Assembly (NCBI GenBank): GCA_052148715.1 | Contig: JBKQHQ010000081.1 | Coordinates: 68,593-132,592, forward strand | Length of the DNA: 64,000 nucleotides | Direction: 5' to 3' | Source of the DNA: JBKQHQ01 sp052148715 | GTDB lineage: Bacteria > Pseudomonadota > Alphaproteobacteria > Rhizobiales > Xanthobacteraceae | Shown: positions 9,242-17,595 of the stretch, one piece after another | How positions within the stretch are numbered: position 1 is the first letter of the stretch | Layout: every line of letters starts with the position of its first letter | Notes under the pieces: model-generated | What the model was told of the DNA's origin: nothing | Databases searched by the model: none | What the model saw: only the letters and a program-made list of their open reading frames with translations | Translations under genes and position numbers: made by a program

Positions 9242-10216
9242 TCATTCTATTCTGACATTGGCGGCGCGCACCACATGACGCCATTTCTCCGCGTCGGTCT
9301 TGAGGAAATCCGCGAAGTCTTGCGGCGAGCCGAGCATGGGCTCGAAGAATTGCGGATCGAGCACCGCCGCGTGAAAGCGGGGGTCGCCGAGAATGTGCTG
9401 TGTCTGCGTGTTGAGCAGGCTCACGACCTCCGACGGCGTTCCGGCGGGCGCGAACAGTCCGAACCATGACGCAGCCTCGAAACCGGGGATAGTCTCGGCG
9501 ACGGTCGGCACGTCCGCGAGACGCGCGAGGCGTTCCTTGCCGCCGGTGGCCAGCAGCTTGAGCTTACCGGCTTTCCACGGCTCGACGGCGCTGCCGACGC
9601 TGATGAACATCAGCTGGATGTGCCCGGCCATCACGTCGGTCAACGCCGGGGTTGCGCCCTTATAGTGGATCGGAACGAAATTCACGCCAGCCACTGTTTG
9701 GAACATCTCCATATTGAGATGGCCGGTCGAGCCGACACCATACGTGCCGTAATTGAGCCCGCCCCGTTCTCGTTTGGCGAGCGCGATGAGATCCGCGATG
9801 TTTCTTGCCGGGATGGAGGGACCGGTGACCAGGGCTTGCTGGATCTTGATCAAGCCGCTGACCGGCACGAAGTCCTTGGCTGGATCGTAGGGAAGCTTTG
9901 CGAATAAATACGGATTGATGACGAAGGTGGCTTCCGGGCTGACGAGCAAGGTATAGCCGTCGGGCGCCGCGCGGGCGACCGACTCCGCCGCGATCTGATT
10001 GGTCGCGCCCGGCTTATTCTCGACGACGACCGGCTGGCCAAAGCTTTCGCTGAGCCGCTGCCCGAGGGCCCGCGCGATGAGATCGGTGACGCCGCCCGGT
10101 GAGGCGGGCACGACGAGCGTGACTACTTTGGAGGGAAACGTCTGTGCCTGAGCCGGCATTGCGCCGAGCGCGACGCCGAGGACCGACAGGCACCACAGCC
10201 AAGCTCGAATCATCAT
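9242..10216 (-). CDS. Bug/TctC family tripartite tricarboxylate transporter substrate-binding protein
   Basis: A 324-residue periplasmic receptor with a signal peptide ending near MPAQAQ (about residue 25). Bug-family marks are present: VTLVVPASPGGVTDLIAR, VVENKPGATNQIA, APDGYTLLV and YGTYGVGSTGHLNM. Members bind carboxylates and aromatic acids and normally work with TctA/TctB membrane subunits; none is in the window, as is usual for these amplified receptors. Its position beside a 3-hydroxybenzoate hydroxylase-like gene, divergently arranged, suggests an aromatic carboxylate as ligand (inference). Confidence 0.92.
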   Translation of the reverse strand: MMIRAWLWCLSVLGVALGAMPAQAQTFPSKVVTLVVPASPGGVTDLIARALGQRLSESFGQPVVVENKPGATNQIAAESVARAAPDGYTLLVSPEATFVINPYLFAKLPYDPAKDFVPVSGLIKIQQALVTGPSIPARNIADLIALAKRERGGLNYGTYGVGSTGHLNMEMFQTVAGVNFVPIHYKGATPALTDVMAGHIQLMFISVGSAVEPWKAGKLKLLATGGKERLARLADVPTVAETIPGFEAASWFGLFAPAGTPSEVVSLLNTQTQHILGDPRFHAAVLDPQFFEPMLGSPQDFADFLKTDAEKWRHVVRAANVRIE

Positions 10217-10351
10217 ACCTCCGTTGCGTCTATTGTTTCCCGTATCTTTTGTCCTTTCCTATCCGGATGCAACACGCCAGATTCAGGACCGCGCGGAGTC
10301 CCTGCCGAAGGCGGGTCGCCGACGACAAATCAAGTCCTTGAGGGAGCCACC

Positions 10352-11590
10352 ATGAGCGCGAACGCGAAGCACGAACCGGTTCTCATCGTCGGGGGTGGAA
10401 TTGGCGGCCTGGCGGCGGCGCTCGCGCTTGCCTGCAAGGGCTTTCGGGTGCAACTTCTGGAGCAGGCCGCCGAGTTCAAGGAAGTGGGCGCCGGGATTCA
10501 GCTCGGTCCCAACGTCTTTCGCATGTTCGAGATCCTTGGGTTGACGCAGGCGATCAACCGGGACGCGGTCTTCCCCGACAGCCTGCTGATGCGCGACTCG
10601 ATCACCGGCGAGGAGATTACCCGCGTCGTGCTCGACGATCGTTTTCGGCGAAAATACAAGCATCCCTACGGCGTCATCCACCGTGCCGATCTGCATGCTG
10701 CCATTCTGGCGGCTTGCCAGCGCTCCAATCTCATCGCGTTGCGCCCCTCGCAAAAGGTGGTCGATGTCGAGGAGAAGGGCGACGCCGTGGTCGTCCGCAC
10801 CGAGGATGACCGGACCTACCGCGGCGCCGCCTTGGTCGGCTGCGACGGTCTATGGTCGCAGATGCGGGCGCGGATCGTCGGGGATGGCGAGCCGACCGTC
10901 TCCGGCCATATCGCCTACCGGGCGGTCATCCCGCCGTCGGAGATGCCGGAGCATCTGCGCCTCAACACGATGGTGATTTGGGCCGGCGAGAAGACCCATT
11001 TCGTCCACTACCCGCTGCGCCGCGGCGAGCTGTTCAATCTGGTCGCGGTTTTTCACAGCGACCGTTACCAGGAGGGCTGGGACAGTTTCGGCGACCCGGC
11101 CGAGCTGCGGGAGCGCTTCGCCGACAAATGCGAGGAGGTGCGCACGCTCCTCAACAAGATCGAATCCTGGCGCATGTGGGTGCTGTGCGACCGCACGCCG
11201 ATCAAGCAGTGGAGCCGCGGCCGGCTGACTCTGCTCGGCGATGCGGCGCATCCGATGCTGCAATATCTGGCCCAAGGCGCCTGCATGGCGATCGAGGATG
11301 CGGTGTGCCTCGCCGACGAAGCCGACAAGGCAGAAGGCGATTTCGCGGCGGCGTTTGCGGCCTATCAGGCGGCGCGCTATCTGCGCACCGGCCGCGTGCA
11401 GATCATGGCGCGGGTCTACGGCGAGGTCTACCACGCGAGCGGCGTCGCGCGCGAACTGCGCAACGCCATGCTGGCTGGCCGCACCTCCGACCAGGCCATC
11501 GATTCGATGGATTGGCTCTACGGCGAAGGGCCGCATCTTCCGACGTCGGACGCTGCGGGCGCACCGTCACGGCAGACGCGGGTGAGTTGA
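10352..11590 (+). CDS. FAD-dependent monooxygenase, 3-hydroxybenzoate 6-hydroxylase-like
   Basis: A 412-residue class A flavoprotein monooxygenase. It has the ADP-binding GGGIGG near residues 14-19, the DG motif VGCDGLWSQMR near 168-178, and GDAAHPMLQYLAQGACMAIEDAV near 296-318. The segments VGAGIQLGPN and YGVIHRADLHAAI, and an end near MDWLYGEG, match 3-hydroxybenzoate 6-hydroxylases, which make gentisate using NADH and O2. No gentisate dioxygenase is in the window, so the substrate assignment rests on similarity only; salicylate-type hydroxylases share the fold. GAGGGAGCC lies just upstream of the ATG. Confidence 0.85.
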   Translation: MSANAKHEPVLIVGGGIGGLAAALALACKGFRVQLLEQAAEFKEVGAGIQLGPNVFRMFEILGLTQAINRDAVFPDSLLMRDSITGEEITRVVLDDRFRRKYKHPYGVIHRADLHAAILAACQRSNLIALRPSQKVVDVEEKGDAVVVRTEDDRTYRGAALVGCDGLWSQMRARIVGDGEPTVSGHIAYRAVIPPSEMPEHLRLNTMVIWAGEKTHFVHYPLRRGELFNLVAVFHSDRYQEGWDSFGDPAELRERFADKCEEVRTLLNKIESWRMWVLCDRTPIKQWSRGRLTLLGDAAHPMLQYLAQGACMAIEDAVCLADEADKAEGDFAAAFAAYQAARYLRTGRVQIMARVYGEVYHASGVARELRNAMLAGRTSDQAIDSMDWLYGEGPHLPTSDAAGAPSRQTRVS

Positions 11591-11599
11591 CGCGGTACG

Positions 11600-12784
11600 C
11601 TAGCTCGATCGCCCATTCCAAATCGACCGCGCAACCTCGACCAGGCGGACCAGCTTCGCCTCCTGCTGCTGCTCGGTCATCGGGTTGCCGCCGATCGAGC
11701 TGGCGAAACCGCACTGCGGGCTGATCGCGAACTGGTCCAACGGCGCATACTTCTGCGCCTCCTCTACGCGGCGGCGCAAGTCGTCTTGGCTCTCGATGAT
11801 GCCGGTCTTGCTGGACATGATCCCGATGACCGCAACCTTGCCCTTCGGCAGAAAGCGCAGCGGCGCGAACCCGCCGGCGCGCGGCGAATCGTACTCGAGA
11901 AAGTAGCCGTGCACGTCCACCTGATTGAAGAGGACATCGGCGACGAGATCATATCCCCCCTCCGCGCCCCAGTTCCCTTCACGGTTTCCGCGGCATTGAT
12001 GCAAGGTAATCGTCACGTGCTCGGGGACGGACTTGAGCACGTCGTTCATGCGCTGGGCGTATAGGCGAAGGAGGTCATCCGGGGCTGTCCCCCAACGCTC
12101 GACCGTGGCTCGGTGGACCGGGTCGCACAAGAAGGCGATGCTCGTGTCGTCGAACTGTATATATGTCGCGCCCGCTTTGACCAGCTCGCTCACTTCCTGC
12201 CGATAGGCGGCAATCACGTCTGCCCAGAAGGCGTCGAGATCCTGGTAGTGGCCCTGCAAAATGCCCTGGTTTCCGCAGCCGTACATGTGGATCAGAATCG
12301 GTGCGGGGAGGGTTACTTTCGGTACAAGCCGGGTATTGGCCTTGAGGAACTCGAAGGCGCGGACAGTAGCGCTCGGCCGCCAACGAATGGGTCCGTTCAC
12401 CCATAGGCGCGAGAAGGGCTGGGTCGAACCGTCCTTATTGCGCCACATCATCTCCGTGGTGCCCTGGCGGTTGGCGGAAAAGCCGTCCCAGCCCATGATC
12501 AGGTCGAGCCACCAGCTGCGGCGGCGAAACTCACCGTCGGTCGCGGCCTGGAGGCCTGCACGCTCCTGCATGGCGATCACGTCGCGCACGCACCCATCCT
12601 CGATGGCCCGTAGATCGGCGTTGTCGTGAGGGCCGAGATGTTGATCCGGCGTCTGCGGGCCGAGCAACCGTTCCCGGGCGTCCTTCAGTTTTGCCGGACG
12701 CAGGAAGCTGCCGACCACGTCGGCGCGGAACGGCGGGCGGGAAACCAAAGGCGAAACGTAGGGTGCCGCAGACGCAGCAGGCAT
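11600..12784 (-). CDS. cobalamin-independent methionine synthase II-like (MetE C-terminal domain / UROD-fold) protein
   Basis: A 394-residue single-domain protein resembling the C-terminal catalytic half of MetE. The zinc ligand pattern is present: His-x-Cys in TLHQCRGN near residue 262, a Glu in YFLEYDSPRAG, and a Cys in ISPQCGFASS near the end. Stand-alone proteins of this type (YxjG/YxjH-like) transfer methyl groups to thiols or act in demethylation of methylated substrates. I start at the ATG at 12784, which has GGAGAA seven bases upstream; the open frame extends further but looks non-coding. The divergent region to the GntR/FCD gene carries one copy of the shared 11-bp site, so it is probably under that regulator. 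Confidence 0.85.
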   Translation of the reverse strand: MPAASAAPYVSPLVSRPPFRADVVGSFLRPAKLKDARERLLGPQTPDQHLGPHDNADLRAIEDGCVRDVIAMQERAGLQAATDGEFRRRSWWLDLIMGWDGFSANRQGTTEMMWRNKDGSTQPFSRLWVNGPIRWRPSATVRAFEFLKANTRLVPKVTLPAPILIHMYGCGNQGILQGHYQDLDAFWADVIAAYRQEVSELVKAGATYIQFDDTSIAFLCDPVHRATVERWGTAPDDLLRLYAQRMNDVLKSVPEHVTITLHQCRGNREGNWGAEGGYDLVADVLFNQVDVHGYFLEYDSPRAGGFAPLRFLPKGKVAVIGIMSSKTGIIESQDDLRRRVEEAQKYAPLDQFAISPQCGFASSIGGNPMTEQQQEAKLVRLVEVARSIWNGRSS

Positions 12785-12856
12785 TGGCGGTTCTCCATGT
12801 CGGCCTGCCGCGCATGCCCGGTCAGCCCGAGCGCCCGCGGCATTGGTAACAAAATC

Positions 12857-12867
12857 GTAGGACAATC
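12857..12867 (-). promoter_or_regulatory. candidate GntR/FCD operator in the MetE-like promoter
   Basis: Read on the minus strand this is GATTGTCCTAC, identical to the site at 13744-13754. It sits about 73 bases upstream of the MetE-like start codon. The core TGTCCTAC resembles the TGT-N3-ACA half-site pairs bound by FCD-type GntR proteins. The regulator gene lies between the two copies. Confidence 0.45.
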
Positions 12868-13018
12868 ATGCTTGGATGTAAACTCGAATTGCAGTCCATA
12901 GGCGCCTGCGCGGTCATGCATGGTTGATCCGGACGTACCCGAGGATCGGCAAATTGGCCGGTACGCTGGAGTTCGGCAGCGCGCGCGGCATCGGTAGCGC
13001 TCGTGTATAGTCCCGCCC

Positions 13019-13708
13019 ATGAACCGACTCCCGAGCCCTCAGAGCGCGTTAGTTAGTCAGCCGGATTCGTCGGCCGTCGAACGGGTGATCGCCCATATCC
13101 GAAATGGCATTCGCGATGGCCGTTTTGCACCAGGGCAAAGACTGATCGAAAGCGACCTCCAGATCTCCCTGCACGTCAGCCGCGGACCGATCCGTGAGGC
13201 CATCCGCCGCCTCGCGGCGGACAACATTGTCCAGGTCGAATTGCACAAAGGGGCGCGGGTTCGAAAAGTCTCCGCGGCCGAGATCAAGGCCATTTACGAG
13301 GTTCGCGAGGTTCTCGAAGGGCTCGCCTGCCGGCTGGCGGCGCAAAACCTCAAGCCCCAGGATCGGCGGCTGCAAACCCTCGAGCGACAATTCGACAAGA
13401 CCTTCGACGGGACGGCGCAAAGCTACCTGCGCTACAACGCGAGTCTGCATCACCTGATCTTGCAGATGAGCGGCAACGCCGAGCTTATCCGGCTTGTGGA
13501 GAACCTCCAAATCGCCTCTTTCATCCTGCTCGTTCACGTGCTGGTAGAGGCGTCCTCCATAAGGCGGGCTCGCTCCGAGCACCGCCCGATCGTCGACGCG
13601 ATATTGAAGAAGGACGCCGCCAAAGCCGAGCGCGCCATGCGCAGCCACATCCGCAGCACGCGCCGTTTCGTGCTGCGCGAGGCCGCGGAACGGCTCGATC
13701 TCCGCTGA
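13019..13708 (+). CDS. GntR family transcriptional regulator with FCD domain
   Basis: A 229-residue regulator. The winged helix-turn-helix occupies about residues 20-88 (VIAHIRNGIRDGRFAPGQRL, then SRGPIREAIRRLAADNIV and the wing KGARVRKVS). The all-helical FCD effector domain follows, about 95-220, with metal-ligand-type His residues in YNASLHHLIL and SEHRPIVDAI. It is divergent from the MetE-like gene and directly upstream of the ABC receptor; both promoters carry the same 11-bp sequence, so it probably represses both until its ligand, likely an imported acid, appears. Confidence 0.9.
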   Translation: MNRLPSPQSALVSQPDSSAVERVIAHIRNGIRDGRFAPGQRLIESDLQISLHVSRGPIREAIRRLAADNIVQVELHKGARVRKVSAAEIKAIYEVREVLEGLACRLAAQNLKPQDRRLQTLERQFDKTFDGTAQSYLRYNASLHHLILQMSGNAELIRLVENLQIASFILLVHVLVEASSIRRARSEHRPIVDAILKKDAAKAERAMRSHIRSTRRFVLREAAERLDLR

Positions 13709-13743
13709 CCCCGAGGCTTGCCGCAGCGGGTGTCCTTTGCTAG

Positions 13744-13754
13744 GATTGTCCTAC
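13744..13754 (+). promoter_or_regulatory. candidate GntR/FCD operator upstream of the ABC receptor
   Basis: GATTGTCCTAC, followed by AG so that it contains TGT-CCT-ACA, an FCD/GntR-like core. It is identical to the minus-strand site at 12857-12867 and lies about 131 bases upstream of the receptor gene. A nearby GCGGACAATATT may be a second half site. Confidence 0.45.
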
Positions 13755-13884
13755 AGTTTTGCGGACAATATTTTGCAGGCAATGATCGAGCACGGCTGTC
13801 TCACGTGTTGCGGTCCAGCGCGCCGGGCCTTGCAGTCGTTTTCGAAAACGATCGCCGCGGGAGGCAACAAGGGAGGAGACCATA

Positions 13885-14865
13885 GTGTCGGAACGAAGAG
13901 TGCCGGCGAGAAAAGTGTCAGCACCAAATCTGGCCTTGGTGCTCGGTGTGCTTGTTGCCAGTTGCCTCGTATCCGATGTCGAGGCCGCCGATACGCTGAA
14001 AATCGCCGCCGGGCAGCGTGGCAAATGGGACGGCGCGGTCGCCGCCCTTGGTCAGCAGGCGGGTATCTTTAGAAAACACGGCGTCGAGCTTGAGATCCTT
14101 TGGACCAGCGGCGGCGGCGAAACCATGCAAGCCGTCATTTCCGGCGGCGTTGACATCGGCATGAACGCCGGCACGCAGGGCGTGCTCGGCGCTTTTTCCA
14201 AGGGCGCGCCCGTCCGCATCATCAGTGCACAGGCGACGGGGGACGATGCGTTTTGGTATGTTCGCGCCGACTCCCCGATCAGATCTCTAGCGGACATGAA
14301 GGACCGGAAGATCGCCTATTCGACCAACGGATCGTCGACCCATGCCAGCGTGCTGGCCCTCATCGAGCAGTTCAAAGTTGCTGCTGAACCCGTCGCCACC
14401 GGGGGCCCGTCGCCGACCTTCACGCAGGTGATGTCGAGGCAGATCGATGCCGGCTGGTCCGCGCCACCGTTCGCAATCGAGGCCGTCAACAAAGGCGAAA
14501 TCCGCGTCATTGCCCGGTCGAACGAATTGCCCTCGATCAAAAATCACACGATCCGCGTGAATATCGCCAACGCGCAGAGTCTGGCGTCGCGACCCGACGC
14601 TTATGCGCGCTTCATGCAGGCTTATCGGGAGACCTTTCAATGGATGTACGCGAGCGACGACGCCCTCAAGGTCTATTCGGAATTCGCCGCCGTGAGCGTC
14701 GATGTCGCACGACGCATTCGTAGCGAGTTCGACCCAAAGGAGATGGTCGACCCGGATCGGATCGAGGGCCTGGACGATCTGATGCAGGAATCCGTCAGGT
14801 TCAAATATCTTTCTGCGCCGCTGACCTCAACGCAGCTGAAGGAATTGATCCAGATCCCGCGATGA
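13885..14865 (+). CDS. NitT/TauT (NMT1/SsuA-like) ABC transporter substrate-binding protein
   Basis: A 326-residue periplasmic receptor with a GTG start and a signal sequence (LALVLGVLVASCLVSDVEA, about residues 15-34). The mature part has the two-lobed receptor marks of the NMT1/THI5 group: ALGQQAGIFRKHGVELEILWTSGGGETMQAVISGGVDIGMNAG and later SLADMKDRKIAYSTNGSSTHA. It should deliver its ligand (sulfonate, nitrile, pyrimidine-like or aromatic; not determinable) to the ATPase and two permeases encoded just downstream. A strong GGAGG-type site precedes the start. Confidence 0.9.
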   Translation: MSERRVPARKVSAPNLALVLGVLVASCLVSDVEAADTLKIAAGQRGKWDGAVAALGQQAGIFRKHGVELEILWTSGGGETMQAVISGGVDIGMNAGTQGVLGAFSKGAPVRIISAQATGDDAFWYVRADSPIRSLADMKDRKIAYSTNGSSTHASVLALIEQFKVAAEPVATGGPSPTFTQVMSRQIDAGWSAPPFAIEAVNKGEIRVIARSNELPSIKNHTIRVNIANAQSLASRPDAYARFMQAYRETFQWMYASDDALKVYSEFAAVSVDVARRIRSEFDPKEMVDPDRIEGLDDLMQESVRFKYLSAPLTSTQLKELIQIPR

Positions 14866-15165
14866 TTGGGTCGATCTCACCGCCTGGCGCAGCAAGAGTC
14901 AGGCCATTTCTTTTTTTCGAGCCGATCGGCGTGTTCCGGTCCGCCATCCAGGCCTCTAGCCGAGCCCGATCCCGGGGAGACAGCCAATGCTCGATTCAGT
15001 CGCCGTTGACCTAGCCACACATAAGCGCGAACCCGGGGAATCTTGTGGTTGGTGCCAGGGGCACCCGCGCCTGACATCCTGGCCAAGATGAAATAGAGTG
15101 CCCCGTCCTTACCAGATCTGCCTTGCCGGCCCACAGGCTATGTCAGGCTGGCCGAGAATATCCGC
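14866..15165. other. 300-base gap inside the transporter cluster
   Basis: Short open frames here lack coding character. I see no repeat, RNA gene or clear terminator. It separates the receptor gene from the ATPase gene and could hold an internal promoter. Confidence 0.4.
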
Positions 15166-16038
15166 ATGACCGTCACCCCCATGCCGTCCCGGCGCGCCGC
15201 CGAAGGGATGAAACCCGCAGCCGATGCGCCGATCCTCGTGGTCGACGACATCGTCATGCGTTTTCCGACGCCGGACGGTGTGATCACCGCCGTCGATCAC
15301 GTCTCGCTCGACGTGTCACCGCGCGAGTTCCTTGCCGTGATTGGACCTTCTGGTTGCGGAAAATCGACTCTGTTCAACATCGTCGGTGGGTTGCTCGATG
15401 GCTACGAGGGTGACGTCAAGGTCGCCGGCGAAAAAGTGCGCGGCCCGCACGCAGCCATCGGCATGATCTTCCAAGAGGAGTCCACTTTTCCCTGGCGCAC
15501 GGTGGTCGACAACGTGGCGTTTCCGTTGGAGATCGCGGGCATGGCAAGAGCCGAGCGGCTTGAGCGGGCGCGTCACTTCGTCGACCTGGTCGGGCTTGAC
15601 GGCTTCGAGCGACGCTATCCCTCCGAGCTCTCCGGCGGCATGCGCCAGCGGGTGTCGATGGCGCGCACGCTCGCCTCCGAGCCGAAGATTCTGCTCATGG
15701 ACGAGCCGTTCGCGGCACTCGACGAGCAGACGCGGCTCCTGCTCGGCGACAAGGTCTTGCAAATTCAGCAGGAGCTGCAGCAGACGACCCTGCTCATCAC
15801 CCACAACATCACCGAGGCGGTGCAACTCGCCGACCGCATCCTGGTGATGACCTATCGGCCCGGCCAGGTGAAACGCGTCATCGACATCGACCTACCGCGC
15901 CCGCGCACCTCGGAGATCGTCGGCAGCGACGCTTTCGGCCACTACGTGGCGCAGATCTGGCAGGATCTGCGGGAGGAAGCGAGCCGCGGCATGCGCGATG
16001 ACGAAAGCCGCGCCTTGCGGACCGGGCCGCACCGATGA
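15166..16038 (+). CDS. ABC transporter ATP-binding protein (NitT/TauT family)
   Basis: A 290-residue nucleotide-binding subunit. Walker A GPSGCGKST lies near residues 63-71, the Q-loop FQEESTFPWRT near 102, the signature LSGGMRQR near 153-160, Walker B ILLMDEPFAALDEQT near 173-187, and the switch His in LLITHN. It powers uptake with the two permeases that follow. The permease start overlaps this stop by 4 bases, indicating translational coupling. A later Met (MKPAADAP) is an alternative start. Confidence 0.94.
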   Translation: MTVTPMPSRRAAEGMKPAADAPILVVDDIVMRFPTPDGVITAVDHVSLDVSPREFLAVIGPSGCGKSTLFNIVGGLLDGYEGDVKVAGEKVRGPHAAIGMIFQEESTFPWRTVVDNVAFPLEIAGMARAERLERARHFVDLVGLDGFERRYPSELSGGMRQRVSMARTLASEPKILLMDEPFAALDEQTRLLLGDKVLQIQQELQQTTLLITHNITEAVQLADRILVMTYRPGQVKRVIDIDLPRPRTSEIVGSDAFGHYVAQIWQDLREEASRGMRDDESRALRTGPHR

Positions 16039-16808
16039 GCCGCACCGTCAGCGTCACCAAATCGCAATACTTTCCGCCGCTGCTCGGCTTCTTTTCGCTG
16101 CTGCTCGCCATCGTCGTCGCCGAGCTGCTGATCCGGATCGGCGCAATCAACCGGTTCATCGTGCCGCTGCCGTCGGAAGTGCTCGACGCCTTTCCGCGGG
16201 TGGTCACCGAAGAGCATGTGCTGAGCCGCTTCGCGCAGACCATGAGCGAAGCGGTGTCGGCGAGCATTTTGGTGACGCTCGTCGGGGTAGCCGGCGGCGT
16301 CTTGCTCTATAAGGTGCAGGTGCTGCGGCTCGCGATCGAAGTCTGGGTCGCCGCCTTCGCCGCCGCGCCGACCGTCCTGGTCTATCCGCTGTTTCTGGTC
16401 ATTTTCGGTCGCACCGCCAATACCATCGTGATGATGGGCTTCATCGCCGGGCTGGCGCCGGTGATCCTAAAAACCCTCGAGGGCCTCGCCGGCACGCGCC
16501 GGGTGCTGATCAACGTCGGCCGCAGCTTCAAGCTGACGCCGATGCAGCAATTCTGGAAGATTCTCTTCCCCGCCGCGCTGCCCACGATCTTCGTTGGCCT
16601 GCGGCTGGGGCTTATCTTCGCGCTGATCAACATCGTCGGCGTCGAGTTTTTGATCAATTTCGGCGGTCTTGGCCAGCTGATCAACGAACTCGCCGAGCGT
16701 TATGATCTTCCGGGAATGTATGCGTCCATCTGCTTCGTCATCTTGGTCAGCGTCGTCGTTTTCATCGTCACGGAAAGGGTTGAGCGATGGCTGAGGCCGG
16801 TCGATTGA
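16035..16808 (+). CDS. ABC transporter permease (NitT/TauT family), first subunit
   Basis: A 257-residue membrane protein with about six helices; the first is near residues 11-32 (LLGFFSLLLAIVVAELLI). The EAA-type coupling loop that contacts the ATPase is VLINVGRSFKLTPMQQFWKILFPAALP near 157-183. Its ATG overlaps the ATPase stop and its own end overlaps the next permease by 22 bases, so the three genes are coupled. Confidence 0.92.
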   Translation: MSRTVSVTKSQYFPPLLGFFSLLLAIVVAELLIRIGAINRFIVPLPSEVLDAFPRVVTEEHVLSRFAQTMSEAVSASILVTLVGVAGGVLLYKVQVLRLAIEVWVAAFAAAPTVLVYPLFLVIFGRTANTIVMMGFIAGLAPVILKTLEGLAGTRRVLINVGRSFKLTPMQQFWKILFPAALPTIFVGLRLGLIFALINIVGVEFLINFGGLGQLINELAERYDLPGMYASICFVILVSVVVFIVTERVERWLRPVD

Positions 16809-17581
16809 GCCTTGCCGCCGACGCGCGGCCATCGATGAATCCGGTCACGGTGCTGCGCATTGCCATCATCGTCGCGGTGCTGGCGCTATGGCAGATCGTC
16901 GCCTGGTCGGGCCTCCTCTACCGGGACGTGGTGCCTTCTCTGTTCGCCATCGGGTCGTCGCTCGTGCAGACCCTGATTGATCCGACGTTCTACGGGCACT
17001 TGGGAACCACGGCCTATGAGATCGTCGCCGCGCTCGCGATCGGCGGGCTGAGCGGGCTTGTCGTCGGCTTGATCCTCGGCGGCAATCGCCTGTTGAGCCA
17101 AGCCTTCGAAACCTACCTCTACTATCTGGGCCCGACGCCGAAGATCATTTTCTTCCCCGTCATGATCATGTGGTTCGGGGTCGGACCCGGCTCGAAAATC
17201 GCCATGGGGGCAGTCTCCTGCTTCTTTCCGATCGTGTTGAGCGTCGCCGCCGGCATGCGCCAGATCGACCCGGTGCTGATCCGGGTCGGCCGCAGCTTGC
17301 GGGCCAATAGCTGGCAGATGGCGACCAAAATCTACATGCCGGCGATGCGGCATCCGATCATTAACGGCGTGCGGCTTGGTCTTGGCGTGGCACTGATCGG
17401 CACCTTGCTTGCCGAGACCAAGCTGTCCAACCGCGGCGTTGGCTTTCTGGTCATTCAGGCCTACAGCATATTCAATATGCCGCAGATGTATTCGCTCATC
17501 ATCGTGCTGTTCGTCGTTGCGATCGGCGCCAATGCCCTGATCGGGCGGCTCGGCGGCGTGCGCGACATCCGCTATCGATAA
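16787..17581 (+). CDS. ABC transporter permease (NitT/TauT family), second subunit
   Basis: A 264-residue membrane protein with about six helices and the EAA loop LIRVGRSLRANSWQMATKIYMPAMRHP near residues 164-190. It is paralogous in layout to the preceding permease; the pair would form a heterodimeric pore. The start at 16787 lies inside the previous gene; MNPVTVLRI, 16 codons later, is an alternative start after the overlap. An aldehyde dehydrogenase gene begins 15 bases downstream. Confidence 0.92.
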   Translation: MAEAGRLSLAADARPSMNPVTVLRIAIIVAVLALWQIVAWSGLLYRDVVPSLFAIGSSLVQTLIDPTFYGHLGTTAYEIVAALAIGGLSGLVVGLILGGNRLLSQAFETYLYYLGPTPKIIFFPVMIMWFGVGPGSKIAMGAVSCFFPIVLSVAAGMRQIDPVLIRVGRSLRANSWQMATKIYMPAMRHPIINGVRLGLGVALIGTLLAETKLSNRGVGFLVIQAYSIFNMPQMYSLIIVLFVVAIGANALIGRLGGVRDIRYR

Positions 17582-17595
17582 CCGGGAGGTTGATC

